A DNA stretch of 64,000 nt from Albula goreensis (GCA_022829145.1 CM040741.1:58056547-58120546), one strand, 5' to 3'; positions 40,783 through 57,111 are shown, numbered from the stretch's first letter. Numbers and translations are program-made. Notes: generated from the sequence alone by a model not told the origin.

Positions 40783-40804
40783 GCAAAAAAAAAAAAAAAA
40801 AAAA
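40783..40804. repeat. poly(A) run
   Basis: Over 20 uninterrupted A. The Lys run in the plus-strand frame crossing it (40588-41055) is an artefact. Confidence 0.9.
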
Positions 40805-41587
40805 TCAGTACTGCTACTTTTAATTGCATACATGTAAAGTTACACATAAGTAGAACGAATTTTTTATTTTGGGCAGAGCCAGACTTACCTCTCAGTCTGT
40901 GCCTTGGAAAGTTTGAATGGGAAGACCATTCGTCAGTTAAAAGTGCGTCAGTAATAAAAGTTATTTTAGGCTTTCTCCTGACATTTCATTCAATAGACCG
41001 AGAAAGCTTCTGTAAGAAACGCCATAATTTACAGCCGCGCAATCTGACATCTTGAGCGATTTGGTGTTGCCTCCAGGTGACTTTTCGACCGACCAGTCCA
41101 AATATGAGATTAAAATAAATAAAAAAATGTTTCTTTGTCAGACGTTACTTTGTGTACTCTTTCAGGAACACATAATCCCCTCAGTTATTAGTCTTGCGTG
41201 CTTCCTCTTCCCTATCTTTTGCACTAAATTCGTAAAGTTAGAGGTGGACGTCTGAAACAGACAGGAAACTAGAAAAATCAAATACAATTCTAAGCGGTTG
41301 TTGATTTGGTTTGCCAGAAGATAGTTAAATATAAAACATCACTCCCAATCCAAGTGGTTTCCAAGAGTTTGGGTGCAGAATATTGAGCTCCTCAAATGCT
41401 GGTCTTTCCCCACAGAGATGTTCCATGGAACTTTAAGAAACACTAATGCATTCATTTTACTTCATGATGAAGTCACAGCTCTGAGCTAACGGTGAATGAA
41501 TGTTCTTTCCAGTGTGGAGTAGGCTTTCTTTTCTTCAAACATGGATAGCTACAACTACATCAAGTTAGTCATTATGAAATATGTACA

Positions 41588-42045
41588 ACTTACGTATACA
41601 TTTGTTTTTGTTAAGAGCACCGAGGAGCAGCGGCACTCTCTCATTTAAATTCCACTGCTCATTTCCAAACCCTCCCAAACTGTATGCACACTTCAACCAC
41701 AGATTTTCTTTCGGCAAGTCAAGCGTCCCTGTTGGGAGGAGCATTTGATGTTGAGTGATGGTGGACCTAGCCAACTGGGTATAACATGTAAAACAAGGCG
41801 GGAATAATAATCGTTTCTATATCCAATCTGGATTTCTGTAGCGGCAGGACAGATATACAGAATAACGAACCATTTCAGTAGGTAAGTGTTCGCGCATTCA
41901 CATGTGATTGGACAGAACATGCAACAGAGCTACTATAGAACAATGAAAGGTTCGTGCTCAAAGTGAGCAGCCGCAAACAACTGCAAATGTTTCGGTCAAA
42001 AAGGACTCTTTACCCTGAAAGCATGGTTTACGTGCTTTTGGGTGA
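41588..42045 (-). promoter_or_regulatory. candidate distal promoter and first exon, possibly of pdzd2
   Basis: This block has more CpG than its flanks. On the minus strand it contains a CCAAT word (GTCCAATCACATG, near 41905-41917) and, about 310 bases downstream, a consensus donor ATAC|GTAAGT with the boundary at 41594. Together these would make a non-coding first exon for pdzd2, whose start-codon exon lies 16 kb further along. On the plus strand, the facing side has an ATG (42023) followed within 20 bases by a TTTTGG|GTGAGT donor, so divergent transcription is possible. No protein is recognisable. Evidence is limited to composition and single motifs. Confidence 0.3.
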
Positions 42046-45000
42046 GTTAGTGTTACACTTGACATATTCTAAGTATTTATTTATTTATTAATCAGCTGCA
42101 TTTTACTACAGTTGTAACTCCTTACCCAAGGTATCTACGGGCTTCAGTTTTATAAATTATATGGCCATGGAATTTGGTATCATATTTTGCTTGATTTTCC
42201 TGCATTGCCCAATTTAGAAACACCTGAAAACTATTTCAGCTATTTCATATTTAAGAGGATTGAATTGAAGGTATCACGATGATCATTGCTCTCACTCTTT
42301 CTTAATTTATTTACCTTTCTTTTTTTACGATTTTCTTCATGTTAGAGATCAACTTAAATGTTTGCACTGTTTTTCCACCCACGTTTGCACAATCCAAAAG
42401 ACGTTCATGATTGTTAACAGAGCAGAAACCCTTTTATAAAACACAATGTGTGACCATATAAATGTGTTCATATAAATGACTTTCAGGTGAGGTTTATAGG
42501 AAATAGTTGTTCATGTCGATCATTATGTTTAAGGTTTAGATGTTAGTGAATTTTTACCAAAACCATTTGACTTTGTTCCCAGTATAAATTGTATTGTATA
42601 AAGTACCTTGGTAATTCATTGTTAAGTCTACATCCCTCATCACTGTTACTTAATGAAATATTGAGTAGCAAAGCAAATAAAAACTTAATTTGCTGAGTAA
42701 TTACTCACATCTTTTTGAAGAACACTGATTGGCTCATGATTCAGACTCCTTGAATCCATGTGCACTGCTGTCATCTTGTCTGCTTCCCATTTAGCGTGAG
42801 CAGATCAGAATTAGTCTCATTTGTATTGTCCAGGTGCTCTCATGCTTCACTGAGACCCTGGCCACTGCCCTATATGGCACCTGCCCAGTCACACTGCTGC
42901 TTTCTTGAAATTCAAAGCAACACTAACTTCTACAGTTTGACATCTTCCATGACCCCAACTATGCAACTGTGGAAATGTGCAGGGACAATTATCTATCCAG
43001 GTGGATTTAGTTATGGGGCTTATATGCTTTTGGACCATTGATTATTTTGGAGTTAATTGGTCAGATAGCACTGTTTCCTCAGATGACAGCGCACACACAG
43101 CCAATTCGGAATTCTATCTTATAGGCATTAGTGTCAGAGTTGTCATCTTCAAGGTCTTGAGCTGTACATACGTTGACTGTGCATGGTGCAGGTATACACC
43201 CCACAGTGGAGATCTCATTCTTAGCCCTGCAAAGCCACAGTGGCTGCTGGTTTTTGCATTAATACTGAATTTTGGCATTTTGTGGACAATCTCAATCAGG
43301 GTGACTTGAAATACATCCAATGTGCTTAGAAAAGGAGAAGAAAAGGAGACAATACTAAGTTGAGGAATCACAACTGATCTTAGTTGTAATTTCTCCAGTC
43401 TCCAAACACTCAATATATAGACAATAGACACCTCATGCCTGCTGACTATAATAGTTGCAGTGGTTTTAGTTGACAGGTTACACAATGGAAAATACGCACA
43501 TGTCTCACTTGCATTCCCTCACAAACTGATGGATCATCAAAAGTAACTGGGCATTACCAATTAGAAAGGCAAAGAGTAAAAACAACCCCTACATCATACC
43601 AAAATAAATACGTTTTATTTGTTCAATTTTATTTTCATCTGAAATAAAATGCTTGTATTATAACAATCAAACACTAAAATGGATCCACCAATCAGCCAAT
43701 GAAAATGTAATATTCACTAATAAAGTCAATGATTTAGATGAAGGGGGCATATTTGTGCCTACTTCAATAAAGAGCACATGAGTCACCCTGGTAAAGTTCT
43801 TACAACACTTCATGGCTTAGCATAGATTGCAGCTAGACAGTCTGCTCAGCACATGTTCAGTGGAAGGTTCCCTCAGTGTTTATAAACAATAAAGTTTCCA
43901 ACTTCTCACATGCAATTATTTCATCATTTAACATTTTTGCAAAGTCTGCCTTTGCACACTCTTCAAAGCCTACAGCAGTCAATCACACAATATCCTTTTC
44001 TATATACCTACAGAATATTATTAGACTTTCTAATGACATCCAAAGAGACCTTGCTTCCATTATCAGTCATAACTTACAGAGAATCGTGTGAGCTTGTGTT
44101 GTGGTGACGTGTGACTCAGTGGTTTGGACATTTTCTCTGAAGGAAGCTGTCATCACTGACAGTTCCAGCATATGGAAATGGCCTCTGCAGTTTTGTGTAA
44201 AGGGAGATCATTTGACAGCCATTATTAAATACACTCAGATTCCCTGCAACTTAAATGTTCTATGTGAAAATGAATCCAAGGCAGCATGTTTAGTTATAGT
44301 ATTTGCCTTGAAGTAATTTTCCTCCCAAAACTTTCAGCTAACTTTAACCTCCAGCTCTATTTACAGACAGTGAATGACAACTAAGACATAAATTGTTGAG
44401 AATTCAGATGAGAACACCCCTGGGCACCCCATATCCCAGATTACCAGTTTACGCTTGTATGCGCATATTTTGTTGAAGTGTCATGAGTCACACAGTGCAC
44501 TTTATATCTACTGCAGGCACTGGATTTATCTAAACATGCAGTTCCATGTAGTATTCATTATACCCCATGTCTGACATTCTTGCATTCAACTCTTTTCTTC
44601 TCCACCAAGGATGTAACCCAATTTCTACTAATTTGGGGGGCATGAATGACGTCTTTGCCCACAGACACAAAGAACATTGAGCTCTGTCACTGTGCGACAG
44701 CCTCACACTAAAGCATGCATTAGCACTGTCTACTGAACAGTACATTATTCCTTGAGCCCATCTGCGAAACAGATGTCTGACACCGTGGTTGTACGAAATT
44801 TGTCAGAACAAAAGTGACATTCACTGAATAGAAGCCTGGCAGAATAAGGGAACAAAATGCTTTGCTGCTGTATTCTGCCGCAATGTGTGAAAACCTGGGA
44901 AAAAGAGCAGTATTTGTAATGGAGTAATGTTTTATAACGATTCATGGCAATGCCCATTCACATCTCATAGACTTTGCTCTTGTGTATCTACCTGCATAGG

Positions 45001-47857
45001 GGACATTTTAATTTGTTAAGTATTTGAAGGTCTGCCACTTCTATGGTGAAATTAACCATTTCATAACAAACTGTGTGATTAGCAAACACAGGCACATATG
45101 ACTTGATAAATTAAAATTCAATCAAGAAACTCTAAATTTCCTGGGAACCTACAGTTGTAATTTTGAAGTAAGACCCCTCATTTCTTTTAAAGTTTTTAAA
45201 AGAATTTTTCATTCGTCTATAATTTAGTCCACATGCCTATATTTGGTTTGTAAATAAACAAACAGGTTTACCTCCCAAAATTGCATGGTCACTCATTCAT
45301 TTATGAAGGAAGAAGAAATCTTGCTTATTGTGGTTTTTGCCAGTCCTATTTTGGAGGATCTATGATAATATTGATTAATTGCAGTTCTACCATAGAGCTC
45401 CAGGGCTTATTTTCAGTGATGGATGATCAATTTCTGAATAGGATCATGATACATAAGTACTGCAATGTACTGGAGACACTGAGTGTTTAATAAACTACGT
45501 GACTACTCAAGGCTTAGGGTGAGCCTAGTCTCATTTGGGGGTTAGGACAGCGTGATGTCAGTGAAGTTACTGTGGAAATGCCCGGAGCTCACCCTGGGTA
45601 TAGTGCAGATAAAGTGGGTCAGCTCTCACCATCACACCTTCTCTAACAGAAAACGTGTTTATTCTAGCCCTCCACCTTCAAAACCCCTCAAGTCCTGCAG
45701 GGCCAAGAATCCACTTGTGAACTCCTATACAATCCTGTGCCATTCTGCTTCAACCTCAGCCCAAATCTATAACTTCCTGCCGAATTTGTTATGATTTGAA
45801 AATCTTGACCGTTTTTTTCCCAGTGAAAGCTGCCTTCTTCTTTTTTGTAATATTTTTGGGCATCTCATTTTCAGACCTCATCAAAGTGGTCCTTTTGGTT
45901 AATGAGCCAGTAGTAAAGTCACAGTCAAACTATTTAATTTCCCTGACTCATAGTCAACTTCTTTGTTATTGAGTAAGCCATGATCTGCTATCCACGATGT
46001 AATGGTTCACAGATTGTTCTGTTTTCCACTGTGAGGATGTGCAATCTTCTGTATAACACCTCAAGCAATGATGTTCTCATGTTAGCTTTTTATAGTATCA
46101 TGGCGTTGGCATGAATATGACTCAGAAATATAGCATGCCTCAACAAAACCCTCTGTAATAATACCATGTGGTGTGGTAAGCAAAAGAAAAAAAGGACCAA
46201 ATTTAGCATAAAAATAAAAGCACTGGAAATCTTAAAGGCAACTGCATACAGTTTGACCCATATTGTAATGGGAGCTTTGGGAAATGCAGAGTGAATGAAT
46301 AAAGGTAGCAATCAGTGTCACGCCCTCTGAATATACCAAAAGCTGAAGCTTGTGGGAAATGTTCAAGTGAAGCTTACCCACTAGTGTGGATGGGAAAGAA
46401 CCGTGAAGGGATATCTCATGACTTAAATGTAAAACTGCATTTTCAGTACAATGTAATTTTTCTGTCACTTCAAATAAATCATGTCCTGTCATAGTTATTA
46501 CAGACCAGACCCTTGTTGCTTTATATGTGGTCACTCCTCCCAGTTTTTCTACAAACTGCTGTCCCTCATGCTTCTTATATTCTCTTCATTTGTTTATCTT
46601 CAGTATACATCTTCTCATAAGGAAAGTCATAAGTAAAGTCATGGGGTGTAAGGCATAGATACAGTTGCAGGTTTGTTTTTAAAGTGAAATTGCGGATACA
46701 CTCAACTATATCTCTGTTGAGAGTTCCCCAGGGATTAGTTAACAGATGTGCCAACTGCTCACCTTGATACATGGATAGCACTTAGTGATATTAAAGTTAA
46801 AAATTATGTGGACACATAGGCAACAAATACTGAATATTAAAATGTTGCAATACCCTGGTGGAATATGTGAAAGAATTCTTGAAGGACTGAGTTAAACCTG
46901 TCCATGTAGGTTTAATATCACAAAGAGATACATTTACTTATTCTAAGTAAAATAATCTTGTGAAAATAATCCTCTGAGGACTATATACTTTAAACAGCTG
47001 CATATTCACTTAAGCAATATAGATTAAGTACCTTAGCTTCAGGGTACAGCAGCAGTAGTCTTCTGGTTACATGCTTTAAAGTATTATGATACTGCTGTAT
47101 GTGAACCTGTTTCTCAATCCATCAAACAGATAAATCTCATTGCCCTCCAGACACACTGAGCTAGTTGTGGGGCTGCGCAGGAAAACATTGCTGAGTAGCT
47201 GTAGCTCGTGACCTTGGACTTCTTCGGTGTGTTTTCCTCGCTGTGGTCCACATCAGAATTCCCCAATCTGACAACACACTGCACACTGAGGTCACGCTCA
47301 GTGAGCTGGCCGGACTGCAGCTCAGTCAGGGCAGGGCGGGTTATTGCTCAAAGTGTCACGCTGCCCTTCGTCTGAGGGGAAATTGCTCCCAGCTGTGTGC
47401 CACAGTCTGGCACCTAAACTCCAAACTGACAGCCCAATTTTAGTGGCTGGGAGGAAACTCATGAAAACAAACTGCCACAGCAATCATCTGACATTTAATC
47501 TCCGGTCCAATGACTGGAGTGGTAGGTATGATATCTTTTAGTTAGGGGTTTGCAGGATATACCCTATACCATTAAAGTACTAAGTTTAGCACTTTTCAGT
47601 ATTTGCAATTGAAATGGCCTTGATAATCAGATTACCAGGTCTTATAGACATTAACCTCTGTACCCTTGGGCTTCACATACATAGAATTCAGATAGAACTT
47701 CATGTCACCGCACAATAAAACTTTGGTTATTTTGTATTTCTTCCTTGAATTTGCTGTCACATCTGCTTCTTATTTATTCTGTTGAATACAAAAATTAAAA
47801 ATGCTCTTGTCATACATTTAACTCATTACCTTCAAGCCATAATCTCTAATAACCAAC
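42046..47857. other. intergenic or 5' pdzd2 sequence, no gene seen
   Basis: AT-rich with random-looking short frames. I support no coding exon. A GC-richer stretch at 47147-47450 stands out; its plus-strand frame (47243-47443) carries no recognisable domain. Confidence 0.65.
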
Positions 47858-48040
47858 CAGGGATGGGCAACTGTGAGCCTGGAATGCTTGTGTACATGTT
47901 GGTTCTTTATTCCACCTATTTATTAAATCAGCTGCATCAAGAAATTTCACCAAAATTTCAGATTAAACAAATGACTAGAATAATTAGATAACTGACATGG
48001 CATGAAATGTAGAAACTGTTGTCCAAATTCCCCATCCCTT
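47858..48040 (+). mobile_element. hAT-like MITE remnant
   Basis: The left end reads CAGGGATGGGCAACT. The right end read in reverse is AAGGGATGGGGAATT, which matches at 13 of 15 positions. CAGGGRTGGGCAA is a typical terminus of teleost non-autonomous hAT elements. The interior (GAGCCTGGAATG...GTTGGTTCTTTATTCCACC) also resembles the familiar CCTGGAG...TTTTTGTTCCAACC block found in such repeats. No 8-bp target duplication is evident at these boundaries, so the element is decayed or the ends are slightly misplaced. It codes for nothing. Confidence 0.55.
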
Positions 48041-49504
48041 ATTTGTTACTTTATACTACAAGTAGTACATCTCAACTATATTGTTTTTTACAAAAAGTAG
48101 TCACTCACATATACAAAGCTATCTCTGTGCATCTCTGAGATGTTCATGATAGTTGTTGATGCCAACTCAGACTGCCTTGCACTGTCTGAAGCCATCTGAA
48201 AGCTCAGCCTTACACTCATACAATGCTTTAGAGAGAGCTGAAAATAGATGCGGATATAACAGAACTTCCAAACAAATTTGGTAACTGTCTAAAACAGGGT
48301 TGCCTGAACCGGTTTCATTGTCAGTGTTTCACCTCTGTCTTAATTTTTTTGAAAAGAACAACAGAAAGGCAATATTTTATTAACAATAACTCATTAATAA
48401 TTTATTAATGAGTAAGAGCATAAAATTATAAAGGAGAATTGACTGGGACCAAGACTGAGCAACATTACTTAATAATATATTGAACATTTCAGACAGGAGT
48501 CCAGAAACGTAATTGTAAGGAGTGGATGGGCAGGGTCAGTGACTGAGGGGATGGATGTCGTGGAAAGAACAGAAAGACTCCCTGATGCTTGTCATGCAGT
48601 CACATGCAAAACACAAATAAAAACAATGAATGAGAGATAATGGAGTCTATTTCAGGCACTTCCATGATCTTAGTTTATTGTATGGTAAAAAGCAAGTATA
48701 CAGAATAGGGATCCCTTTAATGTCAAGTCTACAGTTATAGATTTAGTAGCTTCCACTCTGAAGAGCATTTTAACAAAATGTTCAGACACATGTAAACCTC
48801 TGTCACAAGTGTAAGATGCCTCCAATTCAGTGTCTATTTCTCCTCTAATGAATTGCATACATAAATGCAGAAGTGAAGGTAGCTAAAACAACGCAAGCCA
48901 TAATTAGGTATCTTTAAAAAAGAAATTAAAGTTGATGCAATACAAAACAAGTGACAAATGCAAAAAAACAAAAGGATAGGATATGTATTTTATCATTTTA
49001 ACTAATGTACAGACATTCCATCTGTGTCATAAGAAAAGTAAGAGAAAATAAACTAAATTATTGGTCAAAGGCTTCCTTATCAAAGTCATTTTCAGCTCAA
49101 CTGAACTTTGAGACACTGTGGCAGATTAAAATGGAGTCAAGAGTTGTTTTCTGGAGTACCTGACTAGACGGTTACTATGACACCTGAACCACCAGCGATG
49201 GCAGGCCAAAGCATACTGAAAGTTGGTTAAAACTTGAATGCAGGCAAGATGCATTCTGGATCAGTAAAACTGGCTACAAGTATCAGAATACACAAAGAAC
49301 TATTTACAAAATAGAATGGAATGTATTCCCCCTCTTGATTGCACAGCTGAAATTGTGATTTAAGTAACAAGCAGCTGAGTGGCTAGAATTATTTTTGTAT
49401 TGATTAATTAAAGGTTACAAAAATAAACAGATCATAGATTTAAACAATAGTACATACACAAGCAAAACCTTCCTTACATACAAGGCATAATCACATGTAC
49501 ATGT
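48041..49504. other. golph3 3' flank or distal 3' UTR
   Basis: AT-rich and without a gene. It contains a 25-bp near-palindrome at 48389-48413 and a second possible minus-strand AATAAA at 48674-48679, which could serve a longer golph3 3' UTR of about 1.55 kb. Confidence 0.55.
48389..48413. repeat. palindrome, 12-bp arms
   Basis: The arm at 48389-48400 (ACTCATTAATAA) is the exact reverse complement of 48402-48413, with one T between. The arms are AT-rich, so chance is a reasonable explanation. Confidence 0.85.
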
Positions 49505-50230
49505 GTAATTGGAATTTTTGTATTTTATTGTAAATAAACATTTTATGAGAAGTAATACATGTGATTTGTAGGGGATTGGGAGTAAAATAAATTTTTGAAA
49601 TTTGTTTTCTTTGCCCCCCTTCCAAAAACAGAAAAACCCCTCCAGTGCCATCCCATATGTTAGAGTACATCTATTGTGCTGTAAGTATCTGAAGGTGCAC
49701 TGCAAAGTGGAGGCGGGGTTGTTATTAGCATTACTGATCACACAAGGGCATGGAGTTGAATATCAAAGTACTTCAGAGTACAATTCACTCATGAAGAAAA
49801 CATACATTTAAAAAAAATACAATTACTTATTAATGGATTTACCGAGTCCTAAGGGAGATCCAAATCATCTTCGAGGCAAGCTCGTCAGATTTACATAAAA
49901 TCCCCCCTCCCCTTCCACCAACACACAATGAGATCGAGAAACCAGAGTTCATTGATTTGTTTCTGAGTTTAGTTGGCGAGGATGAGCAACTTTTTGAGCA
50001 ACATGAGCAGTTTAACTACATGAGGTCTCACAGTGAATATAAAGGGCCATGTAATGGGAGAGGGGTGGTATCTACAAGCCAGGATAAGGTGACAGAATGA
50101 CATGTCGGCGGACTTGACCAATTGGGGTCAACAACTCATTACTACACAAGGGGGAGGACCGTGCCGACAGTACCGCCTCCAAAGTCTCAGCTCGACGGTC
50201 CTGTGAAAAGTGCTCTTGCCCCCCACTGGC
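49505..50230 (-). other. golph3: golph3 3' UTR (tentative end)
   Basis: Non-coding sequence downstream of the golph3 stop. The first minus-strand AATAAA reached is at 49524-49529, about 700 nt after the stop, so the transcript could end near 49505. A later signal at 48674-48679 would give a longer form. The exact end is not determinable by inspection. Confidence 0.45.
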
Positions 50231-50762
<532 letters not shown>

Positions 50763-51033
50763 CTTAAATTTGCTACATGCTAACTACTGAGCTATGAGCT
50801 CAGTTTCAGCTGTTTTGAAAGGTTTCCATGTTGTAGTAATTTATGAATTAAGGGGCATAGTAAAGACAGAAAGAGAAGGATTACTGGGAAAAGAAAGATA
50901 ATTTTTTCAAGCAAACAGTAAGAAAAAACGGATGCCACTGTCATGTCTGGCTGGAAATAATTAGTGTAAAGGGTGTAAAGATAACCCTTCAACATATGGG
51001 TCCTGTATGTACATACACAGCGGGCAGGCTTTA

Positions 51034-52989
<1,956 letters not shown>

Positions 52990-54857
52990 CTACCAAACGG
53001 AGATGATAAACAGTCACAAACACTCAAAATGTTCTGAGAATATGGCAAAAGATGTGGTATCAATGACAAGGTGGGGAATTCCTCCACTCCAGGGATATTA
53101 TCCAGGAAAAAGACAAGACGAACAGCCAAAGGAAGTTACTTGTGTCTAAAAATCTAGTCCAATGGAGTTTCTGATCCGCTAACACTTATGTATTTGTACA
53201 ATTTCAAGTCAACATTAAAAATCCAAAATTAAAAGACACCAGAATATCTTGTGACAGAATGGTCACAGCATATTTAATCACTCATAGCAGAAAAAGGTTT
53301 ATTCTGGTATCATCTCAATATGTAACAATATCAGACATCAATTGTATCAAAGGAATTGTGTTACTCTCATCTATTAGTATACTTATTTTCAGTTTTGGAA
53401 GAAATTACATTATTCCCAGAGAGGTTTTTTTTCATGTTAGGGTTTTTCCCCACAGGACTTCAGCTATATACCCTTAACTGTGAAGCTTAGAAATGTTTGC
53501 ATACTTTACAGAAACTAGTCCGAGTTAAAAACACTCTTTCTGAATACAGATATGTTCAGATGCAGCCAGAATGTGGGAATTATCAAAATAATTTGCACCA
53601 TGCCTAAAAACAGAAGTTTAGGGCCCTGTCTTGCAAGTATGGTTCAACATATTATATTACGAATCACAACTGCCAGTTCTGTAAACAGCCTAGTTTCAGC
53701 TTGCTCACAAGAGAACCAGTTAATGGGAGCTAATGTACAATTGGTATAGCTATTCTGGGTAAGCCATGAAACCATCTTTACCTGCAAGCTACCTCTACTC
53801 ATTTGGGAAGTCACACACAGACTAAATCTAAGAAAGAAATGGAACAGGCTTCTCATTTTGTTAAATACTACCAAATAACTCCAAGCATCAAATTACATTT
53901 TCCTCAACTTTATTATTAAAAACACTTGTGAAACACCACTGTCTCCAGAGTTTGACTTTGGAGAAAGTTGAATTGTATTCACAATACCAAGATCCTTGTA
54001 CATAGTGACAAATGATGGCTATGGATGAGCGTTTTAGGAATTTTACTGAAGGAAATATGGTGGAATCATTCATCTTCAGTGCAGATCACCTAAACTGAAA
54101 GGGACAATTAAATGATGTCAACAATTATGGATCAATACACAATTCTGTCCAAAGTAATACACCAAAGCATAACTTATGTTTCCATTTAACAGAGAAGCAT
54201 GGAAATTTTCAAAAGATTTCACTGATAGTAAAGCCTTCACTCATACTAGACAGATCAATGAAGGATAAGGGTGATGTTTACCGTTACTGTAATGACGCAA
54301 CTATACCGGCAACAAGCGCTGGGAGAAGCCAACACCTCATAAAAATCCAGGCTTTTAACATGGCAGATTAAGCACCTTGTTCAAGCACAACAATCACTAA
54401 AACCTAATCCATGCTTCAACACCATCCCCATGAAAGGCTGCTTCATGCTGCCAGGATGCTCCCTGCTGTGGTGCTGGCACTGGCAATTCAGAGTCCTGTC
54501 ATGAGGGCACTGGCACCAAACCCCTTTCAGTTGTCCACCATTTCAGTTTCACTATTATCCAATTCTCCAAGACAAATCAAATAGAAAAGCTTAACACTTT
54601 GCTGGAGCACTGCAAAGCACCATGGCTACAAACCTGAAATCCATACCTTGAAAAATTAAGCCTATTTATGATACATGACTGCATATGTAACATTATACAA
54701 AATGACTGAATGTGGCCTTTGCTTTCCAATTTGTCTCACTTGAATCCTATTGGTACGCTACTTATTTTAAAATGATTTATCAGATTATGAAAATAAGATT
54801 GAAATATACTCATGAAACTTGTACAGTTATGGCCAATGAATTAGGAAGATGTTAGTG

Positions 54858-54890
54858 TTTTGAACTCGTTTTGAACTCATTTTAAACTCA
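54858..54890. repeat. TTTTGAACTCR x3
   Basis: Three adjacent ~11-bp units, the last with one change (AAACTCA). Confidence 0.9.
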
Positions 54891-55705
54891 TAATAGTAGT
54901 GTGATTTACAGATTTATCTTACAGATACTGCCTTGAAACATGCTCAGAAATTTGACCGTGTCACTTCTCAACTCAAGTGTGCAAGGAGTAGCATGTGTAT
55001 CTGCTGACCAGTTCTTTCACCGTGCAAGATGTGAGCTCAGTCACACCAGCTACGGCTCCAGACAGTAAGTTTGCAGGTGCCTGATCAATTAGGAGAGTCA
55101 CTAATCTACAACACATCGTGAAAACCCCACCTCTATGAATGACTCTACAGCCAACTGCTCACCATCCACAGAGATTTCAAGCCACAGTATCCATGAGTAC
55201 CTCACATGATACACAACTGTTATCCACCCTTTAACATTTATGACTGTTTACTAACAGCTCAGCATAAGTGAAACAGCTTACTGCTCATCATAAAATACTC
55301 TGATCATCTTAAGTGCTGCCCTGGAATTTACATTGTGAAACTACAAAACAAAAGCTCCACACAAGAGACAGAGAGTCAAGAGACAGTTGTCCCATTGGCA
55401 GTATGTGTACTGCAGGCTGAGCTGATGGACATCAAGAGATATCAGAATGATACAAGGTCCCAGAACTGAGAAGCACTGACAAGGGCCCTTTGTGGAGCAT
55501 TTCTCCTTGGGAGAGGATTGTGGGCAAATGCCCCAGGCAGCAGGGTCACTGTCATCAATGCAAAAAAACCATGCATCAGTTGGATTTCCTAAACCACTGA
55601 CACACAGACACACCCTTGATGACACATTTTCCTTCTCCACTCAAATTCTACATTTCTCAGACACAGAGAATATGAAAAAGACTTATTTCACTAGTTCATT
55701 TGCTG

Positions 55706-55728
55706 TTTTTTTTTTTTTTTTTTTTTTT
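55706..55728. repeat. poly(T) run, T23
   Basis: Long homopolymer followed by an A-rich stretch. The Phe run in the plus-strand frame is an artefact. Confidence 0.9.
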
Positions 55729-56340
55729 AAATGAAAAAAATAAATGTGAACTTACATACAGACAAACATGAGTTTGTGTCAGGGAGAAGAGGAACTGCCG
55801 TAACAGAATGCCACACTTCTATGGCAGACAATTTCAACACACGCATTCCATGTCATGGTCCAATGGATTCACCATTAGTGCAGGACTATTTTCTTTAACT
55901 TGCATTTTTTCGTCCTCATGTCTATATGGAAACAACACTTTGTCTGTCTGTGAAGTCTGTATGCTGCTGCCAAAGCTGTTGTTTTCCTGATCTTTGTTGA
56001 TTCAACTCATAAATTGTCATATACACACATTGCACTCCTTCACTTTCAATAATTTGCAATAGCCTGTTTCAAGAGCTTTTAAAGTGACTAAAATTCTGTC
56101 AAATGCTTGGGAGATTTAAATGAAAAAGTCAGGGTTGGCTTCAAATTTCCTGATGAATTTAAGCCTCCTGTGGTATGGAACTTGGTACTAAACCACAGAG
56201 GTATGGGGCAACCACACACAGCAACAACTTCAAGGCGTACATTTTATTTTTAAATGCATGTCTGTTTAGTTTTCCTTCTCCCCCACACAGACAGTTTATT
56301 TTCTAAACTAGACCAGCTTATACTGAGGTGGTACACACTC

Positions 56341-56650
56341 ACAGAAAGGTGTTAGACTAGGCCTCTGTGTAGCTCAAACAGAATATGTCCATTTGGGAAG
56401 CAGATGTGAACCCTGTGACTGGGATTGCAAGTCCAAATCATGCCACCAACGTATGGCCGCAGAGCTACAGGGTAAAAGCAACAACTGGGGTCAGCCCCAC
56501 CAGGAACAGATAATGCTTAAGCCATTTAAGATCCACAGTCTCATCTCTCTCTAGCAGTTGCTCCTAGCTGACCTGGTGCAAGTGGATGCACAAACCAAGT
56601 GTATGCTGACTTGGGAAGTATATAATTGGTGGTGCATCCACAGTGTGGAA
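56341..56650 (+). mobile_element. tRNA-derived SINE, copy 2
   Basis: The second member of the family seen at 13250-13520, same orientation. The head is tRNA-like: GTGTAGCTCAAACAGA around 56368 resembles an A box, and GGGATTGCAAGTCCAAATC around 56422 resembles a B box. The body shares AGCAACAACTGG, CCACCAGG, TCTCATCTCTCTCTAGCAG, GCTGACCTGG and TATGCTGACTTGGGAAG with copy 1. The copies are diverged by eye well beyond 15%, so the family is old. Boundaries are approximate. Confidence 0.6.
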
Positions 56651-57111
56651 AGTTTCGAAGGCTTGTCATAACATGATTCACAGAGAAGGTTGTTGCATGT
56701 AGCTAAAAAGTTCAGCTGTGAGTAATAAAATGGGAAATTTTAGAAAATTAATAATAAAAAATGCATGGCCATTATGAATCCAGTTTCCATAACAGTCTAC
56801 TTCAGAGCCTTGTATTTGACTGCCTGAGTCAGAATCTTACAGCCAAGTGGATGATTTAGCCACAACAATTTGCAACTTCAGTTGGAAAATTTTCATATTC
56901 AAGTTTGCATGTCATACCCAACAGTTACCTTGAATATGTTAAATATTTTATGAAATGACATGAAATTTAATAACCGTGGATTACTCCATAATTTATTCAA
57001 CAGCAAGTGGGTAATCTGACATTGGCCTATACTAAGCACATGAGTTTGTTACCATTCTGTTACCATTCTGCACTAGCACTGACTGACAAATAAATTTTGT
57101 GCAAATGTGTG

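Larger units (their letters stand above)
25875..41587. other. pdzd2 5' flank or 5' UTR intron, no coding gene seen
   Basis: About 15.7 kb with no exon I can support on either strand. It is AT-rich and holds a compound (CA)n array at 27755-27884, A-runs near 27108 and 40783, a (CAAA)n stretch at 36775-36793, a three-fold ATTTCTAATGAA repeat at 31012-31052, and a SINE/L2-type tail at 32419-32450. Short frames throughout look random. If pdzd2 begins at the candidate promoter near 41.6-42 kb, all of this is intron 1. Confidence 0.65.
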
